A DNA stretch of 64,000 nucleotides from Astropecten irregularis (taxonomy: Eukaryota > Echinodermata > Asteroidea > Paxillosida > Astropectinidae), in contig OZ020246.1 in assembly GCA_963971285.1 (NCBI GenBank), positions 18,211,217-18,275,216 on the forward strand, in the 5' to 3' direction. Position 1 is the first letter of the stretch. Each line of letters opens with the position of its first letter. The translations under genes and the position numbers were made by a program. The notes under the pieces are model-generated. The model was not told where the DNA came from. It was given only the letters and a program-made list of their open reading frames with translations, and ran no database searches. Below, in pieces: positions 58,603-64,000 of the stretch.

Positions 58603-59879
58603 ATAAAACAAAATTACATGTACATAATGACATGATGATTATGGAATACATGTAGCAATGAGCAAGAAATTATTTTATGTGATCGTTATGGCCAATGTCC
58701 TTCGTGTAAAGACGGGACGTGCAATAATATTCAGGCTTTTTTTGTCGTGATAGAAGTTGTGGACTGTAAGCAACAAGAACGTATATGGAATTTTCACCAT
58801 TCATTAATTTCGCAGGAGAACCCCATAAACATTACTATTGATTGTGAATTTCTTTAAATTTGAATCGAGTGAGCACTGAAAAAGGGAACGGAACTTGTTA
58901 CTGCTTTCACGACACCACAAGACTAATTGTCCCATGTTCACGAATCCCTGGTATGTTATTAGGTTTGGCATTATGTTCAGTTCGGGCCATCTCACCGTCA
59001 AGTATGATTCTGCTTCGGTTGTCTTTTTCCCTTTATACGTGTAAGTGAATGGCTACCTCAGTTAGTTACCAGTGGGGCGAAAAGTGCAAATCGAAAAATA
59101 ACCAGTTTCGCTGATGATTCATCATTGTGACGCTTCTCCTTGTAACAGAACCGGGCAGCGAAACCGGCGCGGCCGCGAGGTGCTTGCGGCAGAGGCTGGC
59201 TGCCCCGGCCGCGCGGTAGGATGACGGTTCGGTTCGGTCGGCAGTCTGGCAAACACTCGTATGAAAACAGGAAGCGAATTAAACCTTCTTACTGCAAAGG
59301 TGAGAGTCCCATATCCGATCGGTTGCACCCTCGACTGGCTTTGAATTCCAATCAAGTGGCAATGTTTTCCAAATAATCACCTTTGTCGGTGTATTAAAAA
59401 GGGAGAAAAAAAGCGCGGCAGCTTCGTTCGTGGAGTGTTCTGCCGCCCGAGACAAAATGAGTGTTCGCGAAAGCACAGCCGTGAAAATCCAATGAATATT
59501 TTAAAGAAACCTGACATTTATATGCTCAATGCATTTTATTTCCACAGGAATATTTCACTCATGGAAGCGTATAATTCGTATCCGCGACAAGGACTTCGGG
59601 AATGAATTATCTTTTTGGTAAATGATTGCTATAGCACTAACCGTAGGGGCAAGCCTGGTCTTACATAAACGTGATGTTTGTTGAGGTTATAGCATTTCAC
59701 GACACATTTCGTGTAAAGCAAATTTGGGGACACATTGTTTCCGATACCCTACATTATACTTGAGAAGTGCAACTTCCGACTTTATTCTATGTAAACTTCC
59801 CGTGATAAACAACATGAATGATCTTTACCTGTGCAGCTAAAGCGTTAATGTACATGTAAAGCCGAACAGGTGTAGCGTT

Positions 59880-60504
59880 TAATTAATTGGCTGATTATTG
59901 GTCACCATAAAACACACACCGCAGGTTTTGTTCCAATCAAAAGCGGTTCCTGGTAAAGGTCCGCCTTTTGTTGCTTTGATTGACAGTCGTAAGGTACCGC
60001 CCGTTTTCGCGGTTTAGCACTAGTGTCCAAGGGGCTGGTGCCCGGCGTTTTCAATGCGTGCACTCACAAGGCTTCAAAGTCGTGTTTACCAGCGTAAAGT
60101 ATACCAAGCACAAGGCACTTTACGTATTATCGTTTATTTTGTATACATTCACAGCACAGAGCTTGCTGGTGGACCGTACGTGTATTCCCGATATACACGG
60201 TATAAACATTGTCATAAAAATGCCCGAGACTGGTCTGAGAATTAACATCTTCTGGAAGAACTGAACTCAGGAGGAAAAACTCCACACTTGCAGCAGTGAA
60301 TACCTGACGAAAATCACCGAGACTTGGTGTTATCTGTGTCGTGTTGAAAATGCTGGCAGATTCTGGATAGCAGCGACTCGTGTTCGTACGACGTGTGCAC
60401 ATTTCGATACTTACTCCGTGAAGGCCTTCATGGTGTTGGACCCAGAGCACCGAGGCCTACACCACCACCACTAACACCACAGGACCAGTGCTTCTCTCGA
60501 CATC
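59880..60504 (+). promoter_or_regulatory. Probable promoter and 5' UTR of the NKD-like gene
   Basis: Contains ATTGG twice and CCAAT once (59888-59936, NF-Y type), a GC-box-like ACCGCCCG (59996-60003), and two motifs fitting the TCF/LEF consensus: CTTTGAT at 59974-59980 and TTCAAAG at 60073-60079. The ATG at 60505 has A at -3 and G at +4. Start of transcription not determined. Confidence 0.45.
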
Positions 60505-62925
60505 ATGGGCAAAACGCAGAGCAAACAAATCGGTAAATTCGACATAAATTGCCTCCACCGACCCCACCGTGTGTGTGCTAGGGATTTTTGCAGTGTGTGG
60601 TCTTGAGCCTGGCCAGTGCTGACCCGAGTGCATGGTCGTTCGTTCCTTGTTGAATTGCCGACTGGAAATTGGAATATATGGAGCAAAATGAAGTGTTGTT
60701 AAATGCTTAAATGGTTTAGTTTACTCAGTCAATGCATGGTCAATGTGATCGTAAGGATAGCCCTAGTGTGAAAAAAGCCAGCCCTTCAGATGTTTGCTTG
60801 TACTTTTGCACGGGGCGTAGCATCATGAAAAACTCTGCTTGGAAAGAATTTGGCATGCATGGCTGCCGGCCGCAGCTTTTGCAGGATGTGTACCCGAGAC
60901 TTATCCCGGGCTTCGCATGTATTTTCAAACATAAAAAGACCATGGATTTCATTTATTTTCAGTATTTTTTGACAGTGTATATTTTTCCGGAGCCGGCAAT
61001 CTTCCTGCAAACGCTATTTTGCCCTTCCCATCGGCTAATTTGCAGTACTAGTATAAGAACGTAGAAAGATTTGAGGCTTTGCATGGTGATAATTGGTATG
61101 TGGATCGGTTTGCGGAAACACCATGTAATGATCGTTCGTACTTTCGCACTTTTGTGTACGATATAGAAGTGCGAACGATATAGAAGTGTGAAAGTACGAA
61201 CGATCATTACATGATGTTTCAGCAAACCGATCCAGATATAAGAACGTACCTCCATCAAAATAACCTTTAGAGAAAGAAGGCCGGCATGGCCAATGAGAAA
61301 AATGCATGACGGTGCCGGCAAAATATACACTTCCGTATTTTTTTGAGTAACCAATATAGAGTTTGAAAAATGGAAAGAAATCACAGGCCATCTGCAGAAT
61401 TCTTCCCAGAGCATCTGATTTTTTCCCCGATATTTATGTATCTCTAGGTCATTGTACCGGTATGTGGTACAGGTCAACTCAGGATTACATGTCACCTGGC
61501 CCCCCTAGCTGACTTGCCCCCTACCAACTTGCCCCCGCCCAACTTGCTCCTCCGACCGACTCAACTCGTGCAAAAGTACTCTCGATTATTCAGGAATAAG
61601 ATGCAAAATGTGAAGATTATTATGTATCATGTATCCAAATGCTTTCCACCCTTTCGTTGGGCCTGTTAGTGTAACATGTTTATTTTGAACCTGTTAAGAA
61701 ACTTGTAGAAAACGCACACAGTCCACAAACTCGTGGTGTGGTTAGTGGGCAAGTCAGGAGACGAGTTGGTAAGGGCCGAGTCGGCTAGGACTAGGAGGCG
61801 AGTTGACCTGTTACACAACTCAGTGTCAAGTCAACTTGATCCCAAGCGATTTCGGTCCAACACGAACTCATTGATTTGCTGTTAATTGCTGTATTGGAAA
61901 TTGCATTCAAGTGTACTTACACCAGATCTCAGAGCTATCGAGCATTTGACAATATTTCAAATATAAAAAAGGGGTTTACGTGTATTTGGAATGACGAGCT
62001 GGCCTACAGGAATTTTTGTGTAAAATTTAGCACTAAGTCAGTAACCAGTCAGTAGTAGTCAGTCTCCTACAATTATGCATGAATATGCTGCAGGATCTGC
62101 ACTATTTGGCCATGAAACAGGCTATCGTTCCCAAATCCCCAACTTAAAATGTTGTTTAAAAATGGCTCATGGTTTTAAACAAAAGTTAAGGCACAACTTA
62201 CAATTTCAAAGCATTGAACTGGAGAATCCTACCTGCAAGGAAATTCCCATGTAATTCTTATTTTTGACGTTCCCTTCATTTTCTAGTCTTCAAATTCACA
62301 TTGTGATTCATTTGGAGTAGTGGCGTCATATAGTCAAGTGTGAGTCATTGGGTTGGGGAAGTATGGGTCAGTGCATCCAAGCACTTTCTGTATAGAGAGA
62401 TATTAAACAAAATCCATCTGAATCTGAAACAGAAAGAAGACTGTATAAAATCATCAGTCTTTGCCAGAATTGGAGGATTCTTTGGGAATTAAAGAATCGA
62501 GCAGGCAAAAGACAAGAAAAATCCATAAACTTTAAATACAAATTTTATTTGATGAAAATTGAATTAATTGATGTTAAATGTAACGTTTGAATTTCAAATT
62601 TAAGATTGTTGTCAAAAGTATAAAAGGATTGTAGTCACACATTTTCGTGTGCGAAGTGCCGTAAGGCATTTGGAAACTGGAATTTATATGAACACGTACA
62701 TGTGTAAAGTAAGGTTTGGTTCACTTGAACTTGTGGTCAGTTGGTTGGTACCTACCTTGTGCCCTCTTGTTATGGCACATACTGTGAATTGCACGTATTG
62801 ACAGTTTATAAAAAAGCAGTGTCTTTTTCAATGAATGAATTTTTCCTTGTTTTGCATCGATATTGCAGGATTTTCAACGTTGGGTCTTGCGAATTCAAGC
62901 ACAAAACGGAGGGAAAACCCTGAAG
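60505..62925 (+). CDS. NKD: Naked cuticle-like (NKD) Wnt antagonist, first two coding exons; gene continues past the window
   Basis: Exons 60505-60532 and 62869-62925 join in phase 1 with GT-AG sites. They encode MGKTQSKQIG, then FSTLGLANSSTKRRENPE, with the next codon starting with G. Vertebrate NKD proteins open the same way: an N-terminal MGKxxSK with a myristoylatable Gly2 (human MGKLHSK, MGKLQSK), followed after a short linker by KRRESPEGD. NKD binds Dishevelled through an EF-hand-like region and damps Wnt signalling; in several animals it is itself Wnt-induced. That EF region would be encoded by later exons not in this window. Only 28 residues are visible, so the call rests on a short but specific pattern of spacing. 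Other myristoylated proteins (for example NCS1-like, starting MGKSNSK) share the first residues but lack KRRExPEG. Confidence 0.62.
61066..61245. repeat. TTTGAGGCTTTGCATGGTGA family, fold-back copy 4
   Basis: GATCGGTTTGCGGAAACACC ... GATCGTTCGTACTTTCGCAC pairs with GTGAAAGTACGAACGATC ... TTTCAGCAAACCGATCC. In NKD intron 1. Confidence 0.8.
61495..61830. repeat. GAGTTGGTAAGGG-family fold-back, copy 2
   Basis: CACCTGGCCCCCCTAGCTGA ... CTTGCCCCCTACCAACTTGC on the left, GAGTTGGTAAGGGCCGAGTC ... GGAGGCGAGTTGACCTGTTA on the right. NKD intron 1. Confidence 0.65.
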
Positions 62926-64000
62926 GTACGTCACTGAGTTCACGCCTATTTTCACTTCAATGTACATTACCTTGGCCTCATCCTTACTGCATTGTTTATC
63001 ATCTATACAGATGAAATCAGAACAGAAGAGACGACTGTGTATAGAGAATTCATTGGGTTGTGTGTAATGTCTATGAGATGAAAGTCCTAGGGTCTGTTTG
63101 ATTATTGCACAGGATCACGAAATTTGCGGATCCGGATCCCATTTTAGCATATCCTGCATAGGAGGTGGATCCCTAAATTTGCGACCAAACAGGCCCCTAG
63201 TTATTGTGGAGATTTATTGCATGGCTTCTGGCTGGAACGAAGATATTTGACTATTAATAAACAGACCATTCCATCATAACTAAGACAATATAATTGCATG
63301 TAATTTTACATCAGACATCTCGCCATCATTTTCGGGCTCACTCTAATGCTTCCAGGGATGTGAGTGGCCACACAAAAGAAAATCTGAAAACACCAAGGAA
63401 AAAGCTAAAATTTAAAAGTTCCTTTTAATTTTGTACAGAGCAGGTGTGCAAAAAAGCTGAAATTCTGAGTTGAAATCTACACCAAAAAATCAGAATTCAG
63501 ATTGAAATCTGAAGTTCACATCCCTGATCTTCCTTGCTCATCCAGTTATCATTTTACACACGAACTATGTATACAATACACTTTTCAATCAATTTAGTGT
63601 TTCAAAATCTCCTCCGTGCTGTTTGCACTGACAAGTTATTTGATTCTTGTTCACTCTCACACATTTTAATGTCATAAGCATGGATCACACTCGTGGAGTT
63701 ACAGTATTACGAAGACAGAAATTGTATTATGAAAGTATCTTTGATGAAGGGGATTGTCAATCGATAATTGCCAACTGGCCTGGGATATTGTCCTTGAAGG
63801 GATTTTCTTGGGGAATCATTGTGTCCATGGCAACCTTTCAAAGGGGCTTTGAAGGCCAAGGCCGGGGCGCTAAGGGCCAAGGCCGTATTGGAATTCCTGG
63901 CCTACTTTTATGTGACACCGACACAGGCTGGCCTCAATGTACTTGCTAGTTCGCTAGACCAAGATCAGTGATTCAGGCACATTTCCTGGTCATTTCCATA
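62926..64000. other. Start of NKD-like intron 2 (no further exon seen)
   Basis: Contains a GGGCCTGTTTGTTTAA MITE (63089-63200) and a SINE-module scrap (63205-63262, GCATGGCTTCTGGCTGG then TTGACTATTAA). An ORF at 63647-63949 has no family resemblance and is not supported as an exon. Confidence 0.5.
63089..63200. repeat. GGGCCTGTTTGTTTAA fold-back MITE, copy 4
   Basis: GGGTCTGTTTGATTATTGCA ... GGATCCGGATCCCATTTTAG ... CCAAACAGGCCCCTA. Confidence 0.7.

Larger units (their letters stand above)
44239..60504. other. Gene-free interval between TCF25 and the NKD-like gene
   Basis: About 16 kb without recognisable exons. 44.2-50.6 kb is 3' UTR plus repeats (44752-44873, 45686-46040, 46328-46446, 47285-47645, 47670-47905, 49362-49490, 49945-50575). 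From about 50.6 kb repeats thin out (52915-53065, 56090-56322, 58490-58602 remain), and GC-rich patches appear at 48620-48800, 51080-51480, 54180-54700 and 59130-59260. Most ORFs here are short and match nothing I know. Confidence 0.6.

Noticed and set aside
60959..61495. 178-residue ORF, minus strand
   Set aside because: It runs through a fold-back repeat (61066-61245) and has no family resemblance; it is an ORF by chance within a palindrome.
63647..63949. 100-residue ORF as NKD exon 3
   Set aside because: It does not continue with the expected G-D-S/T pattern after KRRENPE and has no suitable acceptor leading to an NKD-like sequence.
1..64000. CRISPR arrays, operons or prokaryotic mobile islands
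   Set aside because: The tandem repeats present lack the regular repeat-spacer pattern, and the spliced genes show this is a eukaryotic nuclear genome.

Overview
The window is animal nuclear DNA. Genes are split into many short exons with GT-AG introns, long ORFs are absent, and intergenic and intronic space is packed with fold-back repeats. The gene content (a TMEM55/PIP4P lipid phosphatase, an omega-class glutathione S-transferase, a six-domain SRCR scavenger receptor, TCF25/NULP1 and the start of a naked-cuticle-like Wnt antagonist) fits a marine invertebrate deuterostome. An echinoderm is my best guess because of the SRCR receptor and the fold-back MITE load, but hemichordate or amphioxus cannot be excluded from sequence alone.

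Layout: 0.47-9.4 kb (minus), a complete 8-exon PIP4P gene with an intact CX5R catalytic motif and MiT/TFE (CLEAR-like) E-boxes in its promoter and first intron. 11.5-12.9 kb (minus), the last three exons of a GSTO-like gene whose active-site exon I could not find. 13-22.3 kb, mostly repeats. 22.4-30.2 kb (minus), a complete 10-exon type I membrane receptor of 779 residues: signal peptide, six SRCR domains, one membrane span and a short tail with a YAVL sorting motif. 31.5-44.2 kb (plus), a complete 15-exon TCF25 gene of 672 residues, head-to-head with the receptor across a 1.3 kb shared upstream region. 44.2-60.5 kb, a gene-free interval: repeats in the first part, then less repetitive DNA with GC-rich patches. 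60.5-62.9 kb (plus), the first two coding exons of a gene that looks like naked cuticle (NKD), continuing beyond the window.

The genes are not an operon and do not obviously share one pathway. PIP4P acts on lysosomal phosphoinositides, TCF25 in ribosome quality control, GSTO in thiol chemistry, the SRCR protein at the cell surface, and NKD in Wnt feedback. All exon models were built by hand: exon phases join in frame and codon counts agree with exon lengths.

The most notable material is (i) CLEAR-like E-boxes at PIP4P, (ii) an SRCR array mixing one eight-cysteine-type domain with five six-cysteine domains on mostly single, frame-symmetric exons, (iii) at least seven TTAA-flanked MITE copies plus many other fold-back families, some directly abutting splice sites, and (iv) TCF/LEF-like motifs just upstream of the NKD-like start.
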